Source: Gemmobacter fulvus (GTDB lineage Bacteria; Pseudomonadota; Alphaproteobacteria; Rhodobacterales; Rhodobacteraceae). From it: DNA of 64,000 nucleotides. Location: the NCBI RefSeq assembly GCF_018798885.1, contig NZ_CP076361.1, forward strand, positions 1,178,001-1,242,000. Reading direction: 5' to 3'. A program made the translations under genes and the position numbers. The notes under the pieces were generated by a model. That model searched no databases. It saw only the letters and a program-made list of their open reading frames with translations, and was not told where the DNA came from. This document shows, in pieces, positions 9,555 through 17,408 of this stretch. Each line of letters starts with the position of its first letter. Within the stretch, counting starts at the first letter, position 1.

Positions 9555-10182
9555 CGCCGCCTCCGCCCTGCCCGATCCGCGCCGCAAGACGCAGGGCGTG
9601 GCTGGGATCACGCGCCACGGCGGGCATCATCCGGTCATAAGAGGCGCGGATCACCGCGCCGATCTCGGGCCGCAGGATGACAGTCTCACCGGCCAGTGCC
9701 AGCGGTGAGTGCTCCCGAAACGCCCGGTCAGACCAGAGGCAAATCACCTGCGCCGCCTGATTGAGCGCCAGCGCATCCGCGGGCATGCCACTCAGATCCT
9801 CATCCATCCGCACAAACACAAAGGCCGCCTTGATGCGGCCCTCCGCATCAAAGCGGAAACTGCGATATTGATTGGCGCCTGCCTGCGTGAGGCGTTCGCA
9901 CAGCGGCCCCAGATCGGGGATCATGCGCGCAAGGTTCGGAACCTCCGGCAATTCCGCCCAGTCGCGCAGGAAAAACACCATGAGATTGGCCCCGAGCTCG
10001 GGATCCGTCTCGGCCATCTGATGCCCGGCCAGAGCCACAATCGCCTCGATGGCCCCTTTGACGACCGCCAGCGTGGCATCCTCCACCCCGAACACCACCG
10101 GCGCAATCGGTCGCCCCCAGCGCGCAAACAGATAGTCGCCGGTGCTGCGCGTGAACAGCGCTTCGATGTCCAATGGGGTCAT
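9541..10182 (-). CDS. Unknown cytoplasmic protein preceding ybgC
   Basis: 213 residues from the ATG at 10182 (MTPLDIEALFTRSTGDYLF), with no signal peptide or membrane helix. I do not recognise the family. It is rich in acidic and hydrophobic residues, with a central VFFLRDWAEL segment and no obvious catalytic motif. Codon use matches its neighbours. The end overlaps the ybgC start by 14 bases, indicating co-translation and a probable link with the Tol-Pal operon. The open frame extends 75 bases further upstream, but no good ribosome-binding site was seen there. Confidence 0.8.
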   Translation of the reverse strand: MTPLDIEALFTRSTGDYLFARWGRPIAPVVFGVEDATLAVVKGAIEAIVALAGHQMAETDPELGANLMVFFLRDWAELPEVPNLARMIPDLGPLCERLTQAGANQYRSFRFDAEGRIKAAFVFVRMDEDLSGMPADALALNQAAQVICLWSDRAFREHSPLALAGETVILRPEIGAVIRASYDRMMPAVARDPSHALRLAARIGQGGGGDASV

Positions 10183-10313
10183 GGTGCTCTCCTGTGCGAA
10201 AATCAGCCGAGCGGAGCCATAAGGACTTTTCCTCGCCGCCTCAACAGCGGGCAACACCAGCGCGACATTTCACACCACAGAGCCTTTGGCCGGGGCATCG
10301 AGCCCCGGACAAA

Positions 10314-10411
10314 GGCATTGCCATGGTCGGCGTTGCCCGCCCGCGCCTGCCCAGCCTGAGGTCTGGTGACCACGTGCTGTGAGTATTTTTGCAAAGTGCA
10401 AATACATAAGG
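10314..10411. repeat. Left arm of an inverted repeat pair
   Basis: Begins with GGCATTGCCATGG (10314-10326) and ends in the AT-rich box 10380-10411, which starts TGAGTATTTTTGCAAAGTGC. The same two boxes occur in reverse orientation at 10547-10644 with the identical 66-base offset from the start of one to the start of the other. The DNA between the boxes is only weakly similar. The AT-rich box itself contains the palindrome TTTGCA-3-TGCAAA (reverse strand). Confidence 0.75.
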
Positions 10412-10465
10412 GATTTCTTACCCCTCTGCCGCAACACTGTGCTTGCGGTACAGGGAGGAGTCCCG

Positions 10466-10597
10466 ATGACCGTCAAACTGCAAGTCGCCCCGGTCGCGTG
10501 TGAAGCTCTCACATGGGTTGGACCGACCCCGTGGGCCGGGGCGCATCCTTGTATATTTGCACTTTGCAAAAATACTCATCTTCCTCCACCGCCATGA
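10466..10597 (+). other. Short open frame with strong ribosome-binding site, possible gene remnant
   Basis: ATG at 10466 follows GGGAGGAG by five bases and opens a 43-codon frame (MTVKLQVAPVACEALTW...) that runs into the right-hand repeat and stops at 10597. The strong initiation signal beside repeats could mark the 5' end of a gene whose remainder was lost, a small peptide, or chance. No family is recognised. Confidence 0.2.
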
Positions 10598-10644
10598 GCA
10601 CGCAGGGCAGATGTACCGCCGGTGCCGCATTCCATGGCAATGCC
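10547..10644. repeat. Right arm of the inverted repeat pair
   Basis: Reverse-complement counterpart of 10314-10411. The 25-base AT-rich core (10554-10578) is identical to 10380-10404 in reverse. The following bases (AAGG) and the CCATGGCAATGCC box at 10632-10644 are also matched. About 140 bases of unrelated DNA separate the two arms. Confidence 0.75.
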
Positions 10645-10684
10645 GGTCGAGGGGCCTCAATGGGCCCGAGAGCGGCACCACCGT

Positions 10685-11710
10685 TCAGTTGTCGAACAAA
10701 CCGCTTTGCGCTGCGCTGCGGGGTTGCTCCAGCCCGATATGGCGCCAAGCTTTTGCCGCTAGCATCCGGCCGCGCGGTGTGCGCTGGATCAGGCCCTGTT
10801 GCAGCAGATAGGGCTCGATCACTTCTTCGATCGCATCGCGGCTTTCCGACAGCGCGGCGGCGATGGTTTCAACCCCGACCGGCCCGCCGCCGTAATTCTC
10901 GGCCAAAAGCAGCATGTACCGCCGGTCGGCACCATCGAGCCCGAGGTGATCCACGCCCATGCGGGTCAGGGCGTGATCGGCAATGGCGCGGGTCAGTCGG
11001 CCCGTGCCTTCGACTGTCACAAAATCCACCACGCGCCGCAGCAGGCGCCCGGCGATGCGCGGTGTGCCGCGCGCGCGGCGGGCGATTTCGCGGGTGCCTT
11101 CGGCGTCGGCCTCTATGCCCAGCAAGCGCGCGCCACGGGTGACGATCAGGTCCAGTTCATCCTCGGTGTAGAATTGCAGGCGGGTCGGGATACCGAAGCG
11201 GTCGCGCAGCGGCGTGGTCAGCAGGCCAAGCCGGGTGGTGGCCCCGACCAGCGTGAAAGGTTGCAGCTCGATGCGCACCGTGCGGGCCGCGGGGCCCTCG
11301 CCGATCACCAGATCCAGCGCAAAATCCTCCATCGCCGGATAGAGCACCTCTTCCACCACCGCGGACAGGCGGTGGATCTCGTCGATGAACAGCACGTCGC
11401 GCGGTTCCAGATTGGTCAGGATCGCCGCCAGATCCCCCGCCTTGGCCAGCACCGGGCCCGAGGTCATGCGAAACCCAACCCCCAGTTCCCGCGCCATGAT
11501 CTGCGCCAGCGTGGTCTTGCCCAGACCGGGCGGGCCGTGGAACAGCGTGTGGTCCATCGCCTCGCCGCGCATCTTGGCGCTTTCGATGAACACGCTCAGA
11601 TTGGCGCGCGCCTCGGCCTGGCCGACAAAATCCGCCAGTACCTGCGGACGCAGCGCGCGGTCTGCATCTTCCGGCAGGCGATCAGGGCGAAGGGTCGGAT
11701 CAGAGGTCAT
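10685..11710 (-). CDS. ruvB: RuvB, Holliday-junction branch-migration ATPase
   Basis: Hexameric AAA+ motor that drives branch migration with RuvA. The 341 residues show Walker [10 protein letters not shown] near 61, the Walker B DEIHRL and sensor motifs, and the C-terminal winged helix ([26 protein letters not shown]). ATG start at 11710. It lies 102 bases after ruvA in the order ruvC-ruvA-ruvB. Confidence 0.98.
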   Translation of the reverse strand: MTSDPTLRPDRLPEDADRALRPQVLADFVGQAEARANLSVFIESAKMRGEAMDHTLFHGPPGLGKTTLAQIMARELGVGFRMTSGPVLAKAGDLAAILTNLEPRDVLFIDEIHRLSAVVEEVLYPAMEDFALDLVIGEGPAARTVRIELQPFTLVGATTRLGLLTTPLRDRFGIPTRLQFYTEDELDLIVTRGARLLGIEADAEGTREIARRARGTPRIAGRLLRRVVDFVTVEGTGRLTRAIADHALTRMGVDHLGLDGADRRYMLLLAENYGGGPVGVETIAAALSESRDAIEEVIEPYLLQQGLIQRTPRGRMLAAKAWRHIGLEQPRSAAQSGLFDN

Positions 11711-11812
11711 GGCGGTTCATTCCAGGGCGATGCTGCGCGCGATGCGCCGTGCGGTTCTGTTCTACCGCGCCTTCCGCGCAAACGGAATGGATCGGCGCGG
11801 GACGCCAGTTCC

Positions 11813-12490
11813 TCAGGTTCTGGGCATCAGCAGCTTCAGCGCCTGACGGATCAGCGTCGCCGTATCCGCCTCGGGCGTGCTGCCCGCCACTTCGGCCACG
11901 GCCTGTGCCGCATCGCCCTGCCCATAACCAAGATTGACCAGCGCCGACAGCGCATCCGCACTATAGGCGGCGCGGCTGGGGCCGGGTTGCGGCGCGGCCT
12001 TCGCAGGTTTGGCGGCAGGCGCGGGGGCTGCTTCGACATGGGTGTCGACCAGAGGTTCCGACATCAGCGCCGCCCCCATCGCCATCACGCCCGGCGCCTT
12101 GGATTTCAGCTCCAGCACCACACGCTGTGCGATTTTCGGCCCGATGCCGGGGGCGGCCTGAATGGCGCGTGCATCGCCGAGCATGATGGCGCGTGCGGCC
12201 CCCTCGGCACCCAGCGCGCCCAGAATGGCCATGGCCGCCTTGGCCCCCACGCCCTGCACCGTCATCAGCAGCCGGTGCCATTCCTTTTCCAGCAGCGTCG
12301 GAAAGCCGAACAGCTGCAACAGATCTTCCCGCACCAGCAGTTCGGTATAAAGCGCGCAGGCCTCGCCCACGCCGGGCAATCCGGCCAGGGTACGATCCGA
12401 GACATGCACGATGTAACCCACCCCGCGCACGTCGATCAGCACATGATCCGCCGCGCGATAGTCAATCCGGCCCGAAATCTTGCCGATCAT
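11813..12490 (-). CDS. ruvA: RuvA, Holliday-junction-binding subunit
   Basis: Tetramer that binds four-way junctions and recruits RuvB. From the ATG at 12490 ([20 protein letters not shown]) the protein has 225 residues. It has an N-terminal OB fold, two helix-hairpin-helix motifs ([16 protein letters not shown] and [16 protein letters not shown]) and a C-terminal RuvB-contact domain after an Ala/Pro-rich linker. The start overlaps the ruvC stop by four bases. Confidence 0.97.
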   Translation of the reverse strand: MIGKISGRIDYRAADHVLIDVRGVGYIVHVSDRTLAGLPGVGEACALYTELLVREDLLQLFGFPTLLEKEWHRLLMTVQGVGAKAAMAILGALGAEGAARAIMLGDARAIQAAPGIGPKIAQRVVLELKSKAPGVMAMGAALMSEPLVDTHVEAAPAPAAKPAKAAPQPGPSRAAYSADALSALVNLGYGQGDAAQAVAEVAGSTPEADTATLIRQALKLLMPRT

Positions 12491-13005
12491 CCTGCCGCCC
12501 TCCTCAGCGCGTCCTGCAACCGCGTGCTGCTTTGCACGTGATGCGAATGGCAAATGGCGATGGCCAGCGCATCCGCCGCATCCGGCCCGGCAATCCTGAC
12601 CCCCGGCAGATGAAGCCTGACCATGTGATCCACCTGCACCTTTGCCGCATGGCCGACCCCGACCACGGTCTTTTTCACCGCATTGGGGGCATATTCCCCG
12701 ACGCTGAGGCCAAATTGTGCAGGCACCAGCAAGGCGATGCCCCGCGCCTGACCAAGCTTCAGCGTCGCCACGGCATCCTTGTTGACAAAGGTATGTTCCA
12801 CGGCGGCCGTGTCCGGCTGCCATTGGCGCAACACTTCGGTCAGCTGGGCATGCAGTGACAACAGGCGGTGCGCCAGATCGCCCTCACCGGCGCCCGGTGC
12901 AGAATGGCAGATACCATTGGCGACATGGGTGAGTCGCGCGCCCGCCACGTCGATCACCCCCCAGCCGAGGTTGCGCAACCCCGGATCAATGCCCAGAACC
13001 CGCAT
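12487..13005 (-). CDS. ruvC: RuvC, Holliday-junction resolvase
   Basis: Endonuclease that resolves junctions by symmetric cleavage. The 172-residue RNase-H-fold protein begins [17 protein letters not shown], with the first catalytic aspartate at residue 7. The [21 protein letters not shown] segment follows, and the C-terminal aspartates lie in [14 protein letters not shown] use the ATG at 13005, where the family N-terminus starts, rather than the in-frame start 39 bases earlier. Confidence 0.97.
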   Translation of the reverse strand: MRVLGIDPGLRNLGWGVIDVAGARLTHVANGICHSAPGAGEGDLAHRLLSLHAQLTEVLRQWQPDTAAVEHTFVNKDAVATLKLGQARGIALLVPAQFGLSVGEYAPNAVKKTVVGVGHAAKVQVDHMVRLHLPGVRIAGPDAADALAIAICHSHHVQSSTRLQDALRRAAG

Positions 13006-13035
13006 CACCGCCCCTTTTGTTCTCTCTTTTCCCCG

Positions 13036-13064
13036 AAATAGCACGAAAGGCGAACATTGGCCAA
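13036..13064 (-). promoter_or_regulatory. Candidate ruvCAB promoter with near-LexA box in its spacer
   Basis: Minus strand: TTGGCC (13059-13064), 17 bases, CTATTT (13036-13041), about 30 bases before the ruvC start. The spacer contains GTTC-7-GTGC (13041-13055), one base away from the alphaproteobacterial LexA site GTTC-N7-GTTC. Promoter boxes are moderate; LexA control is a hypothesis. Confidence 0.35.
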
Positions 13065-13123
13065 GCCCATTTCCGGCGCGCCTTCCCCAGCGGCACTATT
13101 ATGCAGGTGCAGAAAGAACGGCA

Positions 13124-13190
13124 TTTGACATGTCAAAGGCGACAAATTCGGCATTTAAGGCAGATAATCCTGACGATTTTGTCAAAATCG
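13124..13190. promoter_or_regulatory. Two perfect palindromes upstream of the DUF1127 gene
   Basis: TTTGACATGTCAAA at 13124-13137 is a perfect 14-base palindrome. CGATTTTGTCAAAATCG at 13174-13190 has 7-base arms round GTC; both contain TGTCAAA. They lie in the 319-base gap between the divergent ruvC and DUF1127 starts and look like operator sites. The regulator is unknown. Confidence 0.45.
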
Positions 13191-13235
13191 CGCTTTTGAG
13201 CCATGCGATTTCTGCATGAGGGCCATGCTTAGACG

Positions 13236-13265
13236 TTGATTGCTTTGCACATGCAGCACGATTAT
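13236..13265 (+). promoter_or_regulatory. Candidate promoter for the DUF1127 gene
   Basis: TTGATT (13236-13241) and GATTAT (13260-13265) are separated by 18 bases, about 60 bases before the ATG at 13325. The match to consensus is fair only. Confidence 0.35.
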
Positions 13266-13324
13266 GTGTCACCTCGAAGGAAAGAACGCCTTCGCAATGA
13301 GCAGTTTTGAAAAGGACAACCGCC

Positions 13325-13540
13325 ATGGCCGCTTATGAGACGACCCGTACCGCGCCCTTTGGCGCCATCTCCACCTACCGCTTCATCCAGTTCGTGAGCA
13401 CCTTCTTTGCAGCAATCGCTGACTGGAACGATGCCCGCGTGACCCGCAACGCACTGGGCAAGCTGTCGGACCGCGAGCTTGACGATATTGGGCTGTGCCG
13501 TGGTGACATTGATCTGATTGGCGCACAGTCGCGCGTCTGA
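13325..13540 (+). CDS. DUF1127 family small protein
   Basis: 71 residues from the ATG at 13325, preceded by AAAGGA eight bases upstream. The C-terminal half is a DUF1127 (YjiS-like) domain: DWNDARVTRNALGKLSDRELDDIGLCRGDI. Small arginine-rich DUF1127 proteins in alphaproteobacteria have been linked to RNA metabolism and to phosphate or stress responses, but the role of this one cannot be read from sequence. It is monocistronic, with its own terminator, and has two palindromes upstream. Confidence 0.9.
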   Translation: MAAYETTRTAPFGAISTYRFIQFVSTFFAAIADWNDARVTRNALGKLSDRELDDIGLCRGDIDLIGAQSRV

Positions 13541-13582
13541 TCTGTCACCCGACTTGGGGCAAATCGCCCCGCTGTTATGCCG

Positions 13583-13612
13583 AAGGCCGCTCCCATGGGA
13601 CGCGGCCTTTTT
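13583..13612 (+). terminator. Rho-independent terminator of the DUF1127 gene
   Basis: AAGGCCGC (13583-13590) pairs with GCGGCCTT (13602-13609) across an 11-base loop and is followed by TTT. It lies about 43 bases after the stop. Confidence 0.85.
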
Positions 13613-13663
13613 GGTGCGCGGAGCGTGGAGGATATGACAGGCCGCAGCCTGCCATTCCGTGCG

Positions 13664-14005
13664 TCAGTTCAGATAATGGCGGATCTGGTCGGATAGCCAG
13701 AGCGTGACCGGATCGGCCTGCATCAGCACGCCCCCCAGACGCTCGAACCCGTCCGAAGCCTGCATCGCCATCACGCGGTCATGATAGGCAGAATCGCCGA
13801 CCTGATGATGCATGGCCGCCTTGAGCCCGAAGCCGCAGGCCAGCACGATCAGCAGCGGGCCAAGAATGCGCCGACGCCTGGAGACAGGTTTGAAATAGTA
13901 GGATCGGCCCAATGTGCCGTCAGCCTCGAAACCATAGCCAAGGGCGCGCGCCTTTTCGACCCGCGCCACTCTGTCATAGAACTCGGACAGATTCTGTTCG
14001 GCCAT
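13664..14005 (-). CDS. Small single-pass membrane protein of unknown function
   Basis: 113 residues starting MAEQNLSEFYDRVARVEKAR, with an amphipathic N-terminal helix. A basic RRRR stretch lies before one membrane helix (about 47-62, ILGPLLIVLACGFGLKAAM), and a C-terminal domain of about 50 residues follows, probably periplasmic by the positive-inside rule. I do not recognise a named family. It stands alone between the DUF1127 terminator and prmA, with its own start signals on the minus strand. Confidence 0.8.
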   Translation of the reverse strand: MAEQNLSEFYDRVARVEKARALGYGFEADGTLGRSYYFKPVSRRRRILGPLLIVLACGFGLKAAMHHQVGDSAYHDRVMAMQASDGFERLGGVLMQADPVTLWLSDQIRHYLN

Positions 14006-14087
14006 ACCGTTTACTCCCGGTTACGGCCCCCACCGCCATTCATTCCTAAGGCTAAATTGTGGCAAAACTTTGGCGCATCACCGCAAT

Positions 14088-15194
14088 TCAGCCACGTTTC
14101 AGCACGAGCGTCGACCATTCACCAATGTCTTCACGGGCTTCCAGCGCAAAACCCGCCGCCACATAGGCCGCGGTGACCGCTTCGGCCTGAACCACCAACA
14201 GGCCAGACAGAATCGCCAATCCGCCCTTGCAAACATGGGCCGACATCGGCGGGGCCAGCTCGATCAACGGGCCTTTCAGGATATTGGCAAAGACCAGATC
14301 ATAGGGCGCAGCCTCGCCCAGACGCGGATGTTCGAACCCGGCGGCTTCAAGGCACTCCACCCGGCCTTGCAGACCGTTGATTGCCACATTTGCCTGCGCC
14401 ACATCGACCGCCACCTGATCAATATCCGAAGCGATGATCAGCGCATCCGGCAAGACCGCAGCGGCGGCGATGGCCAGAACGGCGGTGCCACAGCCGATGT
14501 CGGCCACTTTTGCCGGGCGCAGCCCCGCCGTGAACAGGCGGTCAAATGCACGCAGGCAGCCCAGTGTGGTGCCGTGGTGGCCGGTGCCGAAGGCCACCGT
14601 TGCCTCGATCTGCAGGGCGATACGGCCCTCGGGCACCTTGTCGGCATCATGGCTGCCATAGACGAAAAACCGCCCCGCCTCGACCGGCGACAATTCGCGC
14701 CGCACTTTGGCGACCCAATCCACATCCGGCACTTCCGAAATCACGAAGGCCTTGGCGCCATGCGGCTTGCCCAAGGCGTTCAGGGCTTCGGCATCCGGTG
14801 CGCTGTGGAAATAGGTGCCCACTTCCCAGAGGCCCGAATCGTCCTCGATCTCGAACGCGCCGACGCCGTAGGGGGCAGGCTCCATCGCCTCGATAGCTTC
14901 GGCCAGCGCACGGGCGGCCCCCTCGCCTTCCAGCGTGGTCAGGGCGGAATAGGTGGTCTGCGACACGGCGGTCATGGTGAAGGCCGGCGCGCCGAAGGCT
15001 TCGGCCAGCAGATCCAGCACCGCCGCATTGGGCGTGACCGAGAAGGTCGCCACCACCTGCACCATGCCCGGATGACCTTCGGCATCATAACATTCCGCCT
15101 CAAGCGGGGCGGGTGCCATACGGTCCAGCGCATCTGCAAGCGCGAAAGCGGCGTCATCACCTTCGACGATGGTGGATGCGAGAAACAAGGGCAT
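14088..15194 (-). CDS. prmA: PrmA, ribosomal protein L11 methyltransferase with duplicated N-terminal module
   Basis: SAM-dependent methyltransferase that trimethylates L11. The catalytic part shows the SAM motif VADIGCGTAVLAIAAA and the NILKGPL motif. At 368 residues it is about 75 longer than usual. Residues 4-79 and 82-157 align without gaps (about 27 of 76 identical by eye), so the substrate-recognition domain is present twice. The second copy (YSALTTLEG...) corresponds to the normal N-terminus. The ATG at 15194 has GGAGGT just upstream; an internal ATG at 14975 would give a normal 295-residue protein but lacks a ribosome-binding site. Confidence 0.93.
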   Translation of the reverse strand: MPLFLASTIVEGDDAAFALADALDRMAPAPLEAECYDAEGHPGMVQVVATFSVTPNAAVLDLLAEAFGAPAFTMTAVSQTTYSALTTLEGEGAARALAEAIEAMEPAPYGVGAFEIEDDSGLWEVGTYFHSAPDAEALNALGKPHGAKAFVISEVPDVDWVAKVRRELSPVEAGRFFVYGSHDADKVPEGRIALQIEATVAFGTGHHGTTLGCLRAFDRLFTAGLRPAKVADIGCGTAVLAIAAAAVLPDALIIASDIDQVAVDVAQANVAINGLQGRVECLEAAGFEHPRLGEAAPYDLVFANILKGPLIELAPPMSAHVCKGGLAILSGLLVVQAEAVTAAYVAAGFALEAREDIGEWSTLVLKRG

Positions 15195-15219
15195 GATGAC
15201 CTCCAATCAGGGTTGAGGT

Positions 15220-15248
15220 CGCATAGGCGCTTGGCTGGCGCGGGTCAA
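15220..15248 (-). promoter_or_regulatory. Candidate prmA promoter
   Basis: Minus strand TTGACC (15243-15248), 17-base spacer, TATGCG (15220-15225), about 25 bases before the prmA start. Good -35 and a -10 beginning TAT, the form common in this order. Confidence 0.55.
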
Positions 15249-15318
15249 GCCGGGCCCGCGCCTCATGGCCGCCACAAGCACCCAGGCCGGGCGGCGGCGC
15301 GGGCGCGCGGTGGTCACA

Positions 15319-15355
15319 GGCGGCACGCCGGGCGCGCCGCCTGATCGCAGATCAG
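15319..15355 (-). terminator. GC-rich hairpins after msrA
   Basis: CTGATC-GCA-GATCAG (15341-15355) overlaps the msrA stop. It is followed on the minus strand by a GGCGGC...GCCGCC stem (15319-15341). There is no T run, so a terminator role is only possible. They separate msrA from the prmA promoter. Confidence 0.35.
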
Positions 15356-16011
15356 GAGGTCACGCCAAGGCCGATCGGACAGGTGACGCCAGTGCCGCCG
15401 ATGCCGCAATAACCATCCGGGTTCTTCGCCAGATATTGCTGATGATAATCCTCGGCATAATAGAACACCAGCGCGGGCAGGATTTCGGTGGTGATCGCGC
15501 CCTTGCCCGCCGCTGTCAGCGCCTGCTGATAGGCCGATTTCGAGGCAACTGCCGCCTCCGCCTGCGCGTCGCTATAGGTATAGATGCCGGAGCGGTAGGT
15601 GGAGCCGACATCATTGCCCTGCCGCATGCCCTGCGTCGGGTCATGGTTTTCCCAGAACAGTTTCAGCAGCGCGTCATAGCTGATGATCGCCGGATCATAG
15701 ATCACCCGCACCACCTCGTTATGGCCGGTCAGCTGGGTGCAGGTCTCTTTATAGGTCGGATTGGGGGTTATTCCCGCCGCATAACCGACCATGGTCAGCC
15801 AGACGCCCTCGCGCTGCCAGAACTTGCGCTCAACGCCCCAGAAGCAGCCCATGCCGAACATGGCCTGTTCCATCCCCGCAGGCACCGGCGCTTTCAGGTC
15901 GCGCCCCGTGATGAAATGCGGCTCGGTCAGCGGCATCGGCTCGGGTCGCCCCGGCAGGGCCTTGTCGGCATCGACCATCTTCATCTTGTCGGAACTGAAC
16001 ATCTGGAACAT
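15352..16011 (-). CDS. msrA: MsrA, peptide methionine-(S)-sulfoxide reductase
   Basis: Repairs oxidised methionine. The start at 16011 ([21 protein letters not shown]) gives 219 residues. The catalytic cysteine is in GCFWG (about residue 56). The core [13 protein letters not shown] and [12 protein letters not shown] segments follow, and a C-terminal cysteine in GVTCPIG can act in resolution. It has its own promoter-like sequence and is followed by hairpins. Confidence 0.96.
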   Translation of the reverse strand: MFQMFSSDKMKMVDADKALPGRPEPMPLTEPHFITGRDLKAPVPAGMEQAMFGMGCFWGVERKFWQREGVWLTMVGYAAGITPNPTYKETCTQLTGHNEVVRVIYDPAIISYDALLKLFWENHDPTQGMRQGNDVGSTYRSGIYTYSDAQAEAAVASKSAYQQALTAAGKGAITTEILPALVFYYAEDYHQQYLAKNPDGYCGIGGTGVTCPIGLGVTS

Positions 16012-16051
16012 CCGCGTCTCCTCGCCTGTCGCACCGCTGGGCATGACCCAG

Positions 16052-16080
16052 TATATAGGCGGGACGGGCGCGGTTTCCAG
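16052..16080 (-). promoter_or_regulatory. Candidate msrA promoter
   Basis: Minus strand CTGGAA (16075-16080), 17 bases, TATATA (16052-16057), 40 bases upstream of the msrA start and directly after the upstream transporter gene's stop. Confidence 0.45.
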
Positions 16081-17325
16081 TCACTCTGCCGGGACCACGC
16101 TCCAGCCATCGCCGCCCGACAGCCGCGTCTCGTTGCCCGCCGAGGGATGGCGCGGGATCAGCAGCGCCAGCAGGAACGAGGTCGCGGCCATGCCTGCCGC
16201 CAGCCCGAAGACCGCACCGGGCGACGTCACCCACAGATAGCCCAGCCCCGCCGGCAGAAACACCGCCGCGATATGGTTGATGGTAAAGGCCACCGCCGCC
16301 GTGGGGGCCATATCTGCCGGATCCGCGATCTTCTGGAAATAGGTTTTCTGCGCGAAGGACATCGCGAAGAACAGGTGATCCACCACATAAAGCGTTGCCG
16401 CCAGCCAGACACCCCAGTCGAACCAATACAGCCCGCCATACAACACGAACACACAAAACAGCCCGCCATATTCCACCAGCATCGAGGCCTGTTCGCCAAA
16501 ACGCGAGATGAAGCGGCCGAGATAGGGCGCAATCAGCATATTGGCGAGGAAGTTGATCAGCATCAGCGCCGTCACCTGTTCCACACCGAAGCCGAATTTC
16601 TCCACCATCATGAAGGCGGCGAAGACCACGAAAATCTGCCGCCGCGCCCCTGCCATGAATTGCAGCGCATAATACAGCCAATAGCGGCGGCGCAGCACCA
16701 GATGGCGGTTCTGCGGATGCGGGGCTTCAAACTGCGGATAGGCGAACAGGCAGAACAGCGCGATCAGCACACAGGCCCCGCCCGAGGCCAGATAGACGGT
16801 GTTATAGCTCAGTTCGAACGCCCGCCATGTCAGCACGATCAGCGCATAGGCCACCAGCGAGGCCGCCGAGCCGATGGCCACGATCCAGCCGATCACGCGT
16901 GGGGCGCGGGCACGGTCGATCCATTGCAGTTGCAGCGACTGGTTGACCGTTTCGAAATAATGAAACCCGATCGAGGACAGCAGCGTGATCACCATGATGC
17001 CGCCCAGGCTCGGGAACCAGGCCGTGACAGCGGTGGCAGCGCCCAGCAGGATCAGCATCACTGCCGCCAGCACCTGTTCGCGGAACAGCAGCAGGATGGC
17101 GATCACCACCACCGCCAGCAGCCCCGGAATCTCGCGCACCGTATGGAGCCAGCCGATCTCGACGCCGGTAAAACCGGCGCGTTCGATCACGAAATTGTTC
17201 AGCAGTGCCGACCAGGTGGAAAACGCCAGCGGCATCGCGGCGGCCATCAGGAACAACAGGAACACGGGCCTGCGCCAGACGGGCAGGGTTTGTGCGGCAG
17301 CGAGAGGGATTGTGCGCAGGGTCAT
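16081..17325 (-). CDS. Major facilitator superfamily transporter, substrate unknown
   Basis: 414 residues with about twelve hydrophobic segments and a central loop of polar residues (QFEAPHPQNRHLVLRRR) between the two halves, as in MFS proteins. No substrate-specific motif is recognised. The gene is monocistronic in appearance: msrA downstream has its own promoter, and an inverted repeat lies upstream of the ATG at 17325. Confidence 0.85.
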   Translation of the reverse strand: MTLRTIPLAAAQTLPVWRRPVFLLFLMAAAMPLAFSTWSALLNNFVIERAGFTGVEIGWLHTVREIPGLLAVVVIAILLLFREQVLAAVMLILLGAATAVTAWFPSLGGIMVITLLSSIGFHYFETVNQSLQLQWIDRARAPRVIGWIVAIGSAASLVAYALIVLTWRAFELSYNTVYLASGGACVLIALFCLFAYPQFEAPHPQNRHLVLRRRYWLYYALQFMAGARRQIFVVFAAFMMVEKFGFGVEQVTALMLINFLANMLIAPYLGRFISRFGEQASMLVEYGGLFCVFVLYGGLYWFDWGVWLAATLYVVDHLFFAMSFAQKTYFQKIADPADMAPTAAVAFTINHIAAVFLPAGLGYLWVTSPGAVFGLAAGMAATSFLLALLIPRHPSAGNETRLSGGDGWSVVPAE

Positions 17326-17365
17326 GGCAAAGTTCTACGCCTGTGCCCGAGATCGGGCGAGGACA

Positions 17366-17386
17366 GAATTGTTCCCGGCACAATTC
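17366..17386. promoter_or_regulatory. Inverted repeat upstream of the MFS gene
   Basis: GAATTGT, a 7-base spacer and ACAATTC form a perfect inverted repeat 41 bases before the transporter start. A second, shorter one (GCCCGA-GA-TCGGGC, 17345-17358) lies between it and the start. The position suits an operator; the regulator is unknown. Confidence 0.4.
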
Positions 17387-17408
17387 CCCGTTGTGCAGCC
17401 CGCCGCGC

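Larger units (their letters stand above)
10183..10684. other. About 500-base stretch with no supported gene
   Basis: Lies between the unknown gene before ybgC and the ruvB stop. It holds a GC-rich hairpin at 10284-10316 (CCTTTG and CCGGGGC arms around ATCGA), the inverted repeat pair described separately, and one short frame with a good ribosome-binding site. No longer frame looks like a real gene: the candidates on either strand lack family features and read through the repeats. Confidence 0.6.

Noticed and set aside
10379-10597. 72-codon and neighbouring frames across the inverted repeats as genes
   Set aside because: They read through both repeat arms, have mixed frames and no family features; only the short frame from 10466 has a good start signal, and that is kept as doubtful.
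14975-15194. First 73 codons of prmA as non-coding, with the start at 14975
   Set aside because: The stretch aligns with the following module at protein level and has the better ribosome-binding site, so it is coding.
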